Positions 17,901 to 25,030 of a DNA stretch of 64,000 nucleotides are shown here, one piece after another (within the stretch, counting starts at the first letter, position 1; the number at the start of each line of letters is the position of its first letter). The position numbers were made by a program, and so were the translations under genes. The DNA lies in NCBI RefSeq assembly GCF_024349685.1, contig NZ_AP025944.1, forward strand, positions 3,044,001 through 3,108,000, read 5' to 3'. This DNA comes from Pseudomonas sp. LRP2-20 (GTDB taxonomy: Bacteria; Pseudomonadota; Gammaproteobacteria; Pseudomonadales; Pseudomonadaceae). The notes beneath the pieces are model-generated. The model saw only the letters and a program-made list of their open reading frames with translations, had not been told where the DNA came from and did not search any database.

Positions 17901-18682
17901 TGATCGAGGGTGACGTGACGCGCCTGGAGCAGATCGTCTGGAACCTGTTGAACAATGCGCTTAAGTTCAGCCCGCCAGGCGGCGACATTCGCCTGGTGCT
18001 GAGCCACGACGAAACCCAGGCACGTCTGCAGGTAATAGACCAGGGTGTGGGCCTGAGCCACGACAACCTGGAGCATATCTTCGACCTGTTCAGCCAGGCG
18101 CCGCAGTCCGCCAGCCATGGCCGTGAAGGCCTCGGCATCGGCCTGTCACTGGTACGCCAGCTCGCCGAAGCCCATGGCGGCAGTGTCGAAGCCAGCTCGG
18201 CGGGGCTTGGCAAGGGCTGCACCTTTACCGTGCGCCTGCCGTTGTGCGACACCGGTCTGCAACTGCAGTCCGATGCCCCCGAACCTTTCAGCGAGGGGCG
18301 GCTGCAAGGCACGACGGTATTGCTGGTCGACGACTCGACCGATGTACTGGAGGTCATGCAACAGTTGTTGGAGATGGAAAGCGCCGAAGTCTCGGCCTAC
18401 AGCGACCCGCTGAAGGCGCTGCAGGCCGCAGCCAGCGGCCACTATGACGTGATCATCTCGGACATCGGCATGCCGGTGATGGACGGCCACGCGCTGATCA
18501 GGGCCCTGCGCGGCCTCGCCCACCTGCGTCACACGCCGGCAATTGCCCTCACCGGCTACGGTGCCAGCGCCGACCAGCACAAGTCGCGTCAGTCTGGCTT
18601 CGATCGCCATCTGAACAAGCCGGTAGGCTATGACGAGCTGGTCGATGCCATCGAGGCCCTCAGCGGTTCGGTGCCCTGCTGA
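14921..18682 (+). CDS. CheB-CheR-PAS hybrid histidine kinase fusion
   Basis: A 1253-residue soluble signalling protein. In order: CheB methylesterase domain (about 20-205; S28 in GIGASAGG, HLSPDH, SGTGADG), CheR methyltransferase domain (about 230-500; GVTNFFRDREAF and WSAGCSTGEESYS), a coiled coil with repeated EEL segments (about 660-745), a PAS domain (about 750-870), HisKA with phospho-acceptor H893 in SHELKHP, HATPase (about 990-1110) and a receiver with D1181. All key residues are present. No other chemotaxis gene is nearby, so the CheB/CheR parts probably act in stress or adaptation signalling rather than on a local chemoreceptor. Confidence 0.92.
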   Translation: MTEQPASPQNPALSPSHLDFPVVGIGASAGGLEAIRTLFQQMPGDCGMAFVVVLHLSPDHQSVADRIIQEATPMPVRQVTEPVPIQRNHVYVISPANRLSTNDGYLRVTPANRRRGDHVAIDLFFRDLADVHKDHAFCVVLSGTGADGAVGLSRIKEQGGVTLAQTPDDAQYDSMPRAAIETGMVDVVLPAAEMPQKLMELWRTARQVQLPEIEDDTLPPALGTRAGDAQAAEPLLDEILLQLRSATGHDFQHYKRATVLRRIERRLHVTGQTDLGGYLRYLEQHTGEARALLGDMLIGVTNFFRDREAFESLERHVLPQLVSEGEDNREIRIWSAGCSTGEESYSLAMLVTEQLALEQRASKVQVFATDLDERAIGIARAASYPEAIVTDVPPTRLRQFFVKEDQHYRVRKEVREKVLFARHNLLSDPPFSQIDLIVCRNLLIYLDREIQHDILQMFHYALRSGGYLFLGTSESADVAGELFVPVDKRNRIFRARDVSPAGRSSGRQLPGANMATLAQVLQAKAKPGRKPSYAEMHHRALARRTPPSLIIDGDGNILHMSDGVGLYLQLTGGEPSRNLLNLVLPSLRLALRSSLFQARQGTEAVTSRPVDLGDGENRQQVEITVQPFKDEHNTGECLLVVFEARAPDPTLPLPGVIRQTDSMVLHNLERELQRTRLQLQETIEQSEISSEALTASNEEMQAINEELRSASEELETSKEELQSINEELLTVNYELKTKVEETDKVNDYLSNLIASTDIATVFVDRNLHIRWFTPRATDLFNMLPVDTGRSLLDITHRLDYPSLADDARAVAKGETIIEREIGAQDDHWYLARLLPYRSSEQKIDGTVLTFIDISKNHAAEERVRLGEERLSKQLAESQSTSHMKDEFFAVMSHELKHPLNLIQLNAEILRRLPSIKNIGAASKAVATICEAVSSQARIIDDLLDVARIRTGKLKLKTEPVDLVAIVRGIHAVVLNEQHPCPVRLEQPADDLPLMIEGDVTRLEQIVWNLLNNALKFSPPGGDIRLVLSHDETQARLQVIDQGVGLSHDNLEHIFDLFSQAPQSASHGREGLGIGLSLVRQLAEAHGGSVEASSAGLGKGCTFTVRLPLCDTGLQLQSDAPEPFSEGRLQGTTVLLVDDSTDVLEVMQQLLEMESAEVSAYSDPLKALQAAASGHYDVIISDIGMPVMDGHALIRALRGLAHLRHTPAIALTGYGASADQHKSRQSGFDRHLNKPVGYDELVDAIEALSGSVPC

Positions 18683-18776
18683 GCCGCTTGCAGGTCAACT
18701 TGCAGGTTAAACAGAACGTTCTTTGCATGCTTGCGGACAAACCCTTATGAAACAGGGAAACGCCGCAGGAGCCTGC

Positions 18777-19175
18777 ATGAAGCCAGTCAAACACCGCGTC
18801 ACCATCATCTGCCGGCATGGCAAGCAGTCTCAGAAGTGGCTGTGGGTCCGCAAATCCAAGGCGCTGTGGACCTTGCCCGGTGGCAAGATCGAGCCAGGAG
18901 AGACACCGCTGCAGGCGGCAGAGAGGGAATTGCGCGAAGAGACCGGGCTGCAGGCTGATGCACTGACCTTCCTGATGCGCTTCGAGGCCGGCGAGCGCAT
19001 GCACTATGTGTTCGAGGCCGAGTTCACCCATGCCCCGAAGCCGTCTGCCGACCATGAGATTGCCGACTGCCGCTTCCAGCACCTGGACCAGATGTCGGCG
19101 CTCAAGGGTGAGATCAAGGCGTTGATCCAGTCGCTGCTGGCTTGCGACCGCACCCTTGCCGCCTCGGTGCGCTGA
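18777..19175 (+). CDS. Nudix hydrolase
   Basis: A 132-residue protein with a complete Nudix box, GGKIEPGETPLQAAERELRE followed by ETGLQ, so it should cleave a nucleoside diphosphate-linked substrate with Mg2+. The residues before the box (KKWLWVRKSK-like) do not identify the substrate. ATG at 18777 has AGGAG five bases upstream; a start at 18723 is less likely. It is 94 bases after the fusion kinase and converges on the ClpP-like gene. A short palindrome AGAACGTTCT (18713-18722) lies in its upstream gap. Confidence 0.87.
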   Translation: MKPVKHRVTIICRHGKQSQKWLWVRKSKALWTLPGGKIEPGETPLQAAERELREETGLQADALTFLMRFEAGERMHYVFEAEFTHAPKPSADHEIADCRFQHLDQMSALKGEIKALIQSLLACDRTLAASVR

Positions 19176-19187
19176 GCATGCCCTGAT

Positions 19188-19739
19188 TCAGGCATGCACG
19201 CTCCACTGATTGACCTCGGCCTCGATCGGCATTTCATCGATGGCATGGATCATCCCGCAGTCCAGCGCCTCCTTGGGCCCGAGGATCCGCGGATAGGCCA
19301 TGAGGTAGCGCGGCACATCCAGCACTTCGCTGCTGCCTTCGGTACGTTCGGCGACGATCTGTGCATACAGACGCAAGTCGTAATCCAGGCTCATGGCGTA
19401 TTCGGCCATGCGCGCATGGTCCACCGAACCGTGCAACGTCCAGTGAAACGGGTGGAACAGGAACTTGCTGTAGCTGCACGCCGTGCGGTGTTCGCCCGCC
19501 AGGAAGATGATGTTGCCCATCGACTCGACGGTCCCCAGGTTATGGGTATGCACACTGATCGGCAGGCTGCGCAGGAAGTTGTACAGGGTAAAGCCGTAGC
19601 TGCACTCCCCGCCCATGGTGGCGATGTTCAGTTGCAGCAGGTCAGCGCCTTGCTGCATGGCGCGCGAGCAGGTGTTGATCAGATTGCCGCAGGTAGATGA
19701 ATTGATCGGCCCGGTAAAGTGAACGATATGTCTGGCCAT
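19188..19739 (-). CDS. ClpP-like serine protease
   Basis: A 183-residue member of the ClpP/crotonase-fold protease family. The putative catalytic serine is S73 in GTVESMGN and the histidine is H96 in FLFHPFHW. It is a divergent paralogue rather than the housekeeping ClpP: the usual Gly-rich surroundings of the serine are altered and no Clp ATPase gene is near. It may work without an unfoldase or as an accessory ring component. It is 22 bases downstream of the iron-permease-family gene on the same strand and probably shares its transcript. Confidence 0.8.
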   Translation of the reverse strand: MARHIVHFTGPINSSTCGNLINTCSRAMQQGADLLQLNIATMGGECSYGFTLYNFLRSLPISVHTHNLGTVESMGNIIFLAGEHRTACSYSKFLFHPFHWTLHGSVDHARMAEYAMSLDYDLRLYAQIVAERTEGSSEVLDVPRYLMAYPRILGPKEALDCGMIHAIDEMPIEAEVNQWSVHA

Positions 19740-19761
19740 GCTTGCCTCCGGTCTTGGCAGG

Positions 19762-20136
19762 TCATTCCTTCGGTGTTTGCCCGTCGTCGCTGCGCTTGGC
19801 CAGTTGCTGGTACTGCTTGCGCAAGGCGTGCAGCTCGGCCGGGTCCATGTCCTCGAGGTCGAGCAGTGCCTTGTGCGCCTGGCGGGTGGTGCGCAGCAAC
19901 TCGTCGACCTTGATATGCAGTTCGTCGTTGTCGCGGTTCTGGGTGTTCTGGATCAGGAACACCATCAGGAAGGTGATGATGGTGGTCGAGGTGTTGATCA
20001 CCAGTTGCCAGGTGTCGTTGAAGTCGAACAGCGGCCCGGTGATACCCCACACCACAATCAACAGGAAGGCCACGCCGAACGCCCAAGGCCGCCCGGTCCA
20101 GTTGGCCAGGCCCTGACAGAAACGATCGAATTTCAT
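19762..20136 (-). CDS. Low-affinity iron permease family small membrane protein
   Basis: A 124-residue protein with two hydrophobic segments (about residues 18-36 and 44-62) around DFNDTWQLVINTSTTIITFL, followed by a charged helical tail with LHIKVDELLRTTRQAHKAL. This fits the family annotated as low-affinity iron permease (PF04120-like), whose bacterial members are short and of uncertain transport function. It is divergent from the DUF72 gene and probably co-transcribed with the ClpP-like gene. Confidence 0.8.
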   Translation of the reverse strand: MKFDRFCQGLANWTGRPWAFGVAFLLIVVWGITGPLFDFNDTWQLVINTSTTIITFLMVFLIQNTQNRDNDELHIKVDELLRTTRQAHKALLDLEDMDPAELHALRKQYQQLAKRSDDGQTPKE

Positions 20137-20308
20137 GCCAACGCTCTCCTGTGCTGCCTATCCGCTATCCGGTGGAATCGCTGACGGCGGCAAAGTTCAA
20201 CTCGACCCCGCAACGCTGCCTTCGATCACATGCGCTGAACCCTTACCGCTCTGCTCCGGTCGCAACTTCACAGTGACGTGCTATGGAGCAGGCTATGAGG
20301 ACAGCAGC

Positions 20309-21226
20309 GTGAGCGATATCCGCATCGGTATTTCCGGCTGGCGCTATGGCCCCTGGCGCAAGGACTTCTATCCCAAGGGCCTGCGCCAGGACAGTGAACT
20401 GGCGTTTGCCTCGCGGGCGGTGAACAGCATCGAGATCAATGGCTCGTTCTACAGCCTGCAAACGCCCGAACGCTACCAGCACTGGCGTGACGAGGCGCCG
20501 GGCGACTTCATCTTCGCCGTCAAAGGCCCGCGCTACATCACCCATGTGCGCCGGCTCAAGGACATCGAAGAGCCCATTGCCAACTTCTTTGCCTCTGGGC
20601 CCTTGCTGTTGGGCGACAAGCTGGGGCCGTTCCTGTGGCAGTTTCCGCCGAACATGAAGTTCGACGAAGCGCGCTTCAGCCGCTTCTTGCAGATGCTGCC
20701 CAAGGACCGCAAGGCTGCACGTGCCTGTGCCAAGGGCTGCGCTGAACGCCTCAAGGATAACGGTGGTACCGCGATCAAGGGCAATGTGCGGCTGCGCCAT
20801 GCCGTGGAAATCCGCCACGAGAGCTTCCTTTGCGAAACGTTCGTCAAGTTGCTGCGCAAGCACCGCGTGGCACTGGTGGTGGCGGACAGCGCGGGCAAGT
20901 GGCCGTATGTCGAGGATGTGACGGCCGACTTCGTCTACCTGCGCCTGCACGGTGACGTCGAACTCTACAGCAGTGGCTACACCGCGCGCGCCCTGCGCCG
21001 CTGGAAACAGCGCATTCAAGCCTGGGCCGAGGGCGGCCAGGCCGACGATGCCCGACTGATCGTGCCCGGAGCGCCGCCCAGGCGAGCCTCACGCGATATC
21101 TACTGCTACTTCGACAACGATCAGAAAGTGCATGCGCCCTACGATGCGCGTCGCCTGCTGGAAAAGCTCAAGCTCGATTATCACCTGCTCACCGAACCGG
21201 GCGTGACTCCGGAGGTGGCGCTGTGA
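20309..21226 (+). CDS. DUF72 (YecE-like) protein
   Basis: A 305-residue TIM-barrel-like DUF72 protein, with IRIGISGWRYGPWRKDFYPK at the N-terminus, NSIEINGSFY near residue 45, and DFVYLRLHG. The family is widespread but its biochemical role is unknown. The GTG at 20309 is chosen because the family fold begins at once and TGAGGA lies a few bases upstream; a more distant in-frame start would add 58 unlikely residues. Its stop overlaps the next start (GTGA), so it is the first gene of a coupled four-gene unit with ybhP, clsB and ybhN. Confidence 0.85.
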   Translation: MSDIRIGISGWRYGPWRKDFYPKGLRQDSELAFASRAVNSIEINGSFYSLQTPERYQHWRDEAPGDFIFAVKGPRYITHVRRLKDIEEPIANFFASGPLLLGDKLGPFLWQFPPNMKFDEARFSRFLQMLPKDRKAARACAKGCAERLKDNGGTAIKGNVRLRHAVEIRHESFLCETFVKLLRKHRVALVVADSAGKWPYVEDVTADFVYLRLHGDVELYSSGYTARALRRWKQRIQAWAEGGQADDARLIVPGAPPRRASRDIYCYFDNDQKVHAPYDARRLLEKLKLDYHLLTEPGVTPEVAL

Positions 21227-22008
21227 ACAAGACCTTGCCCACGCCGCGCTGCATCATCGACAAGGTCACTACGGTGCACCGCCTCAACGTGCTGACGATC
21301 AACGTGCACAAGGGCTTTACCCTGTTCAACCGGCGCTTCATCCTGCCGGAGTTGCGCGAAGCGGTGCGCGCCACCAACGCCGACCTGGTGTTCCTTCAGG
21401 AAGTGCACGGCAGCCACCAGCAGTACGCCGAGCGCCACCCGGCGTGGCCAGAAACGCCACAGTACGAATTCCTCGCCGACAGCATGTGGCCGCAGTTCGC
21501 CTATGGGCGTAACGCCGTCTATCCCCACGGCGACCACGGCAACGCCCTGCTGTCGAAATTCCCGATCGCTCACCACGAGAACCTCGACGTGTCGATCCAC
21601 GGCAACGAACAGCGCGGCCTGCTGCATTGCCGCCTGGAGGTGCCGGGCCATGAGCAGGTCCATGCCATCTGCGTGCACCTGGGGCTGCGCGAGGCGCACC
21701 GGCAAAGCCAGATACAGCTGCTGCTCAAGCGGCTCGACAGCCTGCCGGCGCAGGCACCGGTGATCATCGCCGGCGACTTCAATGACTGGCGGCTGAAGGC
21801 CGATGCGGTGCTCTCCGAGCGCTTGGTCGAGGCCTTCGGCGAACACTTCGGCAGCCCGGCGCGCAGCTTTCCTGCCCGCCTGCCGCTGCTGCGCCTGGAC
21901 CGTATCTACCTGCGCAATGCCATGCCGGCCAAGGCTCAGGTGCTGTCCATGTATCCCTGGTCGCATCTGTCCGACCATGCCCCACTGGCTGCGGAGATCC
22001 ACCTGTGA
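21223..22008 (+). CDS. ybhP: Endonuclease/exonuclease/phosphatase family protein, YbhP-like
   Basis: A 261-residue member of the EEP metal-dependent phosphodiesterase superfamily. Motifs include LTINVHKGF, LVFLQEVHG, VIIAGDFNDW and SHLSDHAPL, covering the expected metal and catalytic residues. In E. coli ybhP sits next to clsB and ybhN, exactly as here. A phospholipid-related phosphodiesterase role is plausible but unproven. It starts at GTG 21223 with GGAGG upstream and overlaps both neighbours by 4 bases. Confidence 0.86.
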   Translation: MNKTLPTPRCIIDKVTTVHRLNVLTINVHKGFTLFNRRFILPELREAVRATNADLVFLQEVHGSHQQYAERHPAWPETPQYEFLADSMWPQFAYGRNAVYPHGDHGNALLSKFPIAHHENLDVSIHGNEQRGLLHCRLEVPGHEQVHAICVHLGLREAHRQSQIQLLLKRLDSLPAQAPVIIAGDFNDWRLKADAVLSERLVEAFGEHFGSPARSFPARLPLLRLDRIYLRNAMPAKAQVLSMYPWSHLSDHAPLAAEIHL

Positions 22009-23207
22009 ACAGACCCTGGGTTGACGGTAACCATGTCGAACTGCTGATCAATGGCGAGCAGTACTATCCCCGCGTCTTCGAGGCCATGGCCCAGGCGCAG
22101 GAGGAGATCCTGCTGGAAACCTTCATCATCTTTGACGATAAGGTCGGCCAGCAATTGCAGAAGGTACTGATCGGTGCCGCCAGGCGTGGGGTACGTGTGG
22201 AGGTTGCGGTGGATGGCTATGGCACTGCCGACCTGCCAGACAGCTTCGTGGCCGCGCTGACCGATGCTGGGGTCAGCTTCCATGCCTTCGACCCGCAACC
22301 CAGGCTGGCCGGCATGCGCACCAACCTGTTCCGGCGCCTGCACCGCAAGATCGTGGTGATCGATGGCACACGGGCCTTTATCGGCGGGATCAACTACAGC
22401 GCCGACCACCTGGGTGATTTCGGCCCCATGGCCAAGCAGGACTACGCCGTCGAGGTGACAGGGCCAGTGGTTGCGCAGGTGCATGCCGCCAGCCGCAGGC
22501 TGATGGCCCCGGTGCTGGAGCCGCCCAGCGAGGTACGCCCCGTGACGCAGCCTACAGGCCAGAGTACAGCGGTACTGATCGAGCGTGACAACCGGCTGCG
22601 CAGCACCGACATCGAAACCCACTACCTGCAGGCCCTGCGCGCAGCGCGGCGGCGCGTGGTGGTGGCCAATGCCTACTTCTTCCCGGGTTACCGGCTGCTG
22701 CGCGAACTGCGCAACGCAGCACGGCGCGGCGTCGAGGTCACGCTGATCCTCCAGGGCCAGCCGGACATGCGCTGGGTCCGGGCGCTGTCGCGCCTGCTCT
22801 ACAACTATTTGCTGCGCGACGGTGTGCGTATTCGTGAGTATTGCCAGCGGCCGTTGCACGGCAAGGTGGCGTTGGTTGACGAGCAATGGGCCACGGTCGG
22901 ATCGAGCAATCTGGACCCTTTGAGCCTGTCGTTCAACCTTGAAGCCAACCTGTTCATCCGTGACCCGGCATTCAACCAGCAGTTGTACGAGCACCTGCAC
23001 ACCCTGGCCAGCGAGCAATGCAAACCGGTCACCCTGGCGCGCATGATCCGCGGCTACTGGTGGCGGGCACCGTTGATCTTCGTCTGCTTTCACGTCATCC
23101 GGCATTTCCCGCGAATCGCCGGCTGGTTCCCCGCGCACCGTCAACGTCTGCGTTCGGTGCAGCCAGAGGTCGCGGCCCAGGGCGACCTGCACGAGGGTAA
23201 TGGCTGA
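22005..23207 (+). CDS. clsB: Cardiolipin synthase B
   Basis: A 400-residue phospholipase-D superfamily enzyme. Two HKD motifs are visible: HRKIVVIDGTRAFIGGIN near residue 115 and HGKVALVDEQWATVGSSN near residue 285. ClsB makes cardiolipin from phosphatidylglycerol, and in E. coli also forms phosphatidylglycerol from phosphatidylethanolamine and glycerol. It starts at GTG 22005 overlapping ybhP and ends one base into ybhN (TGATG), a tightly coupled operon. Confidence 0.93.
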   Translation: MNRPWVDGNHVELLINGEQYYPRVFEAMAQAQEEILLETFIIFDDKVGQQLQKVLIGAARRGVRVEVAVDGYGTADLPDSFVAALTDAGVSFHAFDPQPRLAGMRTNLFRRLHRKIVVIDGTRAFIGGINYSADHLGDFGPMAKQDYAVEVTGPVVAQVHAASRRLMAPVLEPPSEVRPVTQPTGQSTAVLIERDNRLRSTDIETHYLQALRAARRRVVVANAYFFPGYRLLRELRNAARRGVEVTLILQGQPDMRWVRALSRLLYNYLLRDGVRIREYCQRPLHGKVALVDEQWATVGSSNLDPLSLSFNLEANLFIRDPAFNQQLYEHLHTLASEQCKPVTLARMIRGYWWRAPLIFVCFHVIRHFPRIAGWFPAHRQRLRSVQPEVAAQGDLHEGNG

Positions 23208-24154
23208 TGGTGCAAAAACCATGGAAAGTCTGGGGCAAGCGGCTGTTCACCGTAGCGTTCCTGATCCTGATACCGGTGTTGCTGTACTTGCTGGCGCGCA
23301 ACCTGGACTGGAACGAAGTGCGTCAGTCGCTGCTGGCCTACAAACCGGGCACGCTGGCCATCGGCCTGGCGCTGGCATTGCTCAGCTACCTGATCTTCGC
23401 CAGCTATGATCTGCTGGCCCGGGCCTACACCGGCCACGGTCTGCCCGCCCGGCAGGTGCTGCCGGTGGCATTCGTGTGCTATGCCTTCAACCTCAACTTC
23501 ACCACCTGGGTAGGCGGCGTGGCCTTGCGCTACCGCCTGTACGGCCGCCTGGGCCTGGATACGCCGACCGTCACCCGCATTCTCACCCTGGGCCTGCTGA
23601 CCAACTGGATGGGCTACATGCTGCTGGCCGGTAGCGTGTTCGCTCTGGGCCTGGTGGAGCTGCCGGCGAACTGGAAGGTGGGGGCCACCGGCCTGCGACT
23701 GATCGGCGTGCTGTTGCTGGCCATCGCCGTGGGTTATCTGCTGGCGTGCGGCCTGGCGAAAAAACGCACCTGGCGCTGGCGTGAGCATGAAGTCACCCTG
23801 CCCTCGCTGCGTCTGGCGCTGTGCCAGGTGGCGTTAGGTGCCAGCAACTGGGCGACGATGGCCTTGCTGATCTTCTGGCTGCTGCCAGGCGAGGTGTTCT
23901 ACCCGTCGATTCTCGGCATCCTGCTGATCAGCTGTGTGGCGGGGGTGGTCGCGCATATACCCGCCGGCCTCGGCGTGCTCGAAACGGTGTTTCTCGCCCT
24001 GCTCCATGGGCAGCTCGGCCAAGGCTCGCTGGTAGCCGCGCTGCTGGGTTACCGGACGTTGTACTACCTGGTGCCGCTGATGGTTGCCGTCGTCACTTAC
24101 CTGATCCTGGAAAAGCGCGCCAAGGCCATGCGCCAGCGCCACAGACCGGTATAG
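23207..24154 (+). CDS. ybhN: YbhN/MprF-flippase-like integral membrane protein
   Basis: A 315-residue inner-membrane protein with about eight hydrophobic helices, of the lysylphosphatidylglycerol-synthase transmembrane (UPF0104) family. Characteristic pieces are NFTTWVGGVALRYRLYGRLG and HIPAGLGVLETVFLALL. It lacks the MprF aminoacyltransferase domain. Recent work has linked E. coli YbhN-type proteins to lipid movement; direct function here is inferred from its coupling to clsB. Start ATG shares its A with the clsB stop. Confidence 0.85.
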   Translation: MVQKPWKVWGKRLFTVAFLILIPVLLYLLARNLDWNEVRQSLLAYKPGTLAIGLALALLSYLIFASYDLLARAYTGHGLPARQVLPVAFVCYAFNLNFTTWVGGVALRYRLYGRLGLDTPTVTRILTLGLLTNWMGYMLLAGSVFALGLVELPANWKVGATGLRLIGVLLLAIAVGYLLACGLAKKRTWRWREHEVTLPSLRLALCQVALGASNWATMALLIFWLLPGEVFYPSILGILLISCVAGVVAHIPAGLGVLETVFLALLHGQLGQGSLVAALLGYRTLYYLVPLMVAVVTYLILEKRAKAMRQRHRPV

Positions 24155-24227
24155 GCCTGCGAAGCGGACGCGGGTGTTTGCCTTGAGCATCGTCTGAGTG
24201 CTGATACAACCCTTGTCGGAGCACTGG

Positions 24228-24422
24228 CTTGCTCAATTTCCAGAATGTGGCGCAATCCTTGTGGGAGCGGGCTTGCCCGCGAAGAAGGCACTGCGGTGGA
24301 TGGCACGGGCTTCGCCCGTGTTCGCGGGCACGCCCGCTCCCACAGCGATCGCGCAAGCGTTTAGAAGTTCTGCAAGCCAGTTGCCCCCACAGGGATCGCG
24401 CCAACTTTAAAAATTGAGCAAG
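24228..24422. repeat. Nested REP element with flanking inverted repeat
   Basis: Two REP arms in opposite orientation (24260-24283 and 24321-24344) surround a third hairpin CACGGGC-TTC-GCCCGTG (24304-24320). The whole is flanked by a 12-bp inverted repeat CTTGCTCAATTT (24228-24239) and AAATTGAGCAAG (24411-24422). It fills the gap between the convergent ybhN and acidic-protein genes and holds no gene. Confidence 0.8.
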
Positions 24423-24448
24423 GCAGTTGGTCACGCAGGGTGTTACGC

Positions 24449-24901
24449 CTAGTCGTCCTCGATCACGTCATCGGTCCACGGTTTGCCGTCCAGCGGTGCG
24501 GAACGCGCCAACTCCGCCTCGTCCAGACCGAAGCCGCCACCAATCTCGTCGGCATCCACCCGGCGCAGGGTCTGGTCCGCCGGCCCGCCGCTGCCACCGG
24601 GTTCATGGGGGGCGCGGGCACCGGATTCGTCCAGCAGGGTGTCGGGGCTGAGGTCATCGTAGGTCACGTTGTCTTCATGCAGGCTGTCGCTCAGGGCTTC
24701 GCCGCCGGTCATGCCGCTTTCGGCAACGCGGCGTGCCGGGAACTCCTGGGCCACTTCAGCAGCTGGCCTTTCATCGCCGACCCGGCCTTCCCGGTCGTCT
24801 TGGCGGTCGCTGAAGTCCAGTTCATGGACGCTGCCCATGCGGTCTTCGGTGTCGTCGATCTCAGTCGGCGTGTAGGGTTTGGGCTCATCTTTGCGGCTCA
24901 T
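24449..24901 (-). CDS. Acidic hydrophilic conserved hypothetical protein
   Basis: A 150-residue protein beginning MSRKDEPKPYTPTEIDDTED and rich in D, E, G and P throughout, ending KPWTDDVIEDD. It has no membrane segment or signal peptide and is likely largely disordered. I recall similar Pseudomonas proteins carrying vague names such as serine kinase/phosphatase, which the sequence does not support. It is divergent from ligD with a 129-base gap. Function unknown. Confidence 0.65.
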   Translation of the reverse strand: MSRKDEPKPYTPTEIDDTEDRMGSVHELDFSDRQDDREGRVGDERPAAEVAQEFPARRVAESGMTGGEALSDSLHEDNVTYDDLSPDTLLDESGARAPHEPGGSGGPADQTLRRVDADEIGGGFGLDEAELARSAPLDGKPWTDDVIEDD

Positions 24902-25030
24902 TGCGGCTCTCCATCAGATCGGTACACACGGTCGACTCCGGCAAGCTGCGGATGATTCAGAGTTTTTTTGAACTCGCATGCACTCGGCCGCCTCCCAAAC
25001 TACAGACACCGAATTACCCGGGAGCCTGCC

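Noticed and set aside
18713..18722. AGAACGTTCT palindrome as a LexA or other operator before the Nudix gene
   Set aside because: It does not match the CTGT-N8-ACAG LexA site, and a 10-bp palindrome alone is expected by chance; a related GAACGTTC occurs elsewhere without a pattern.
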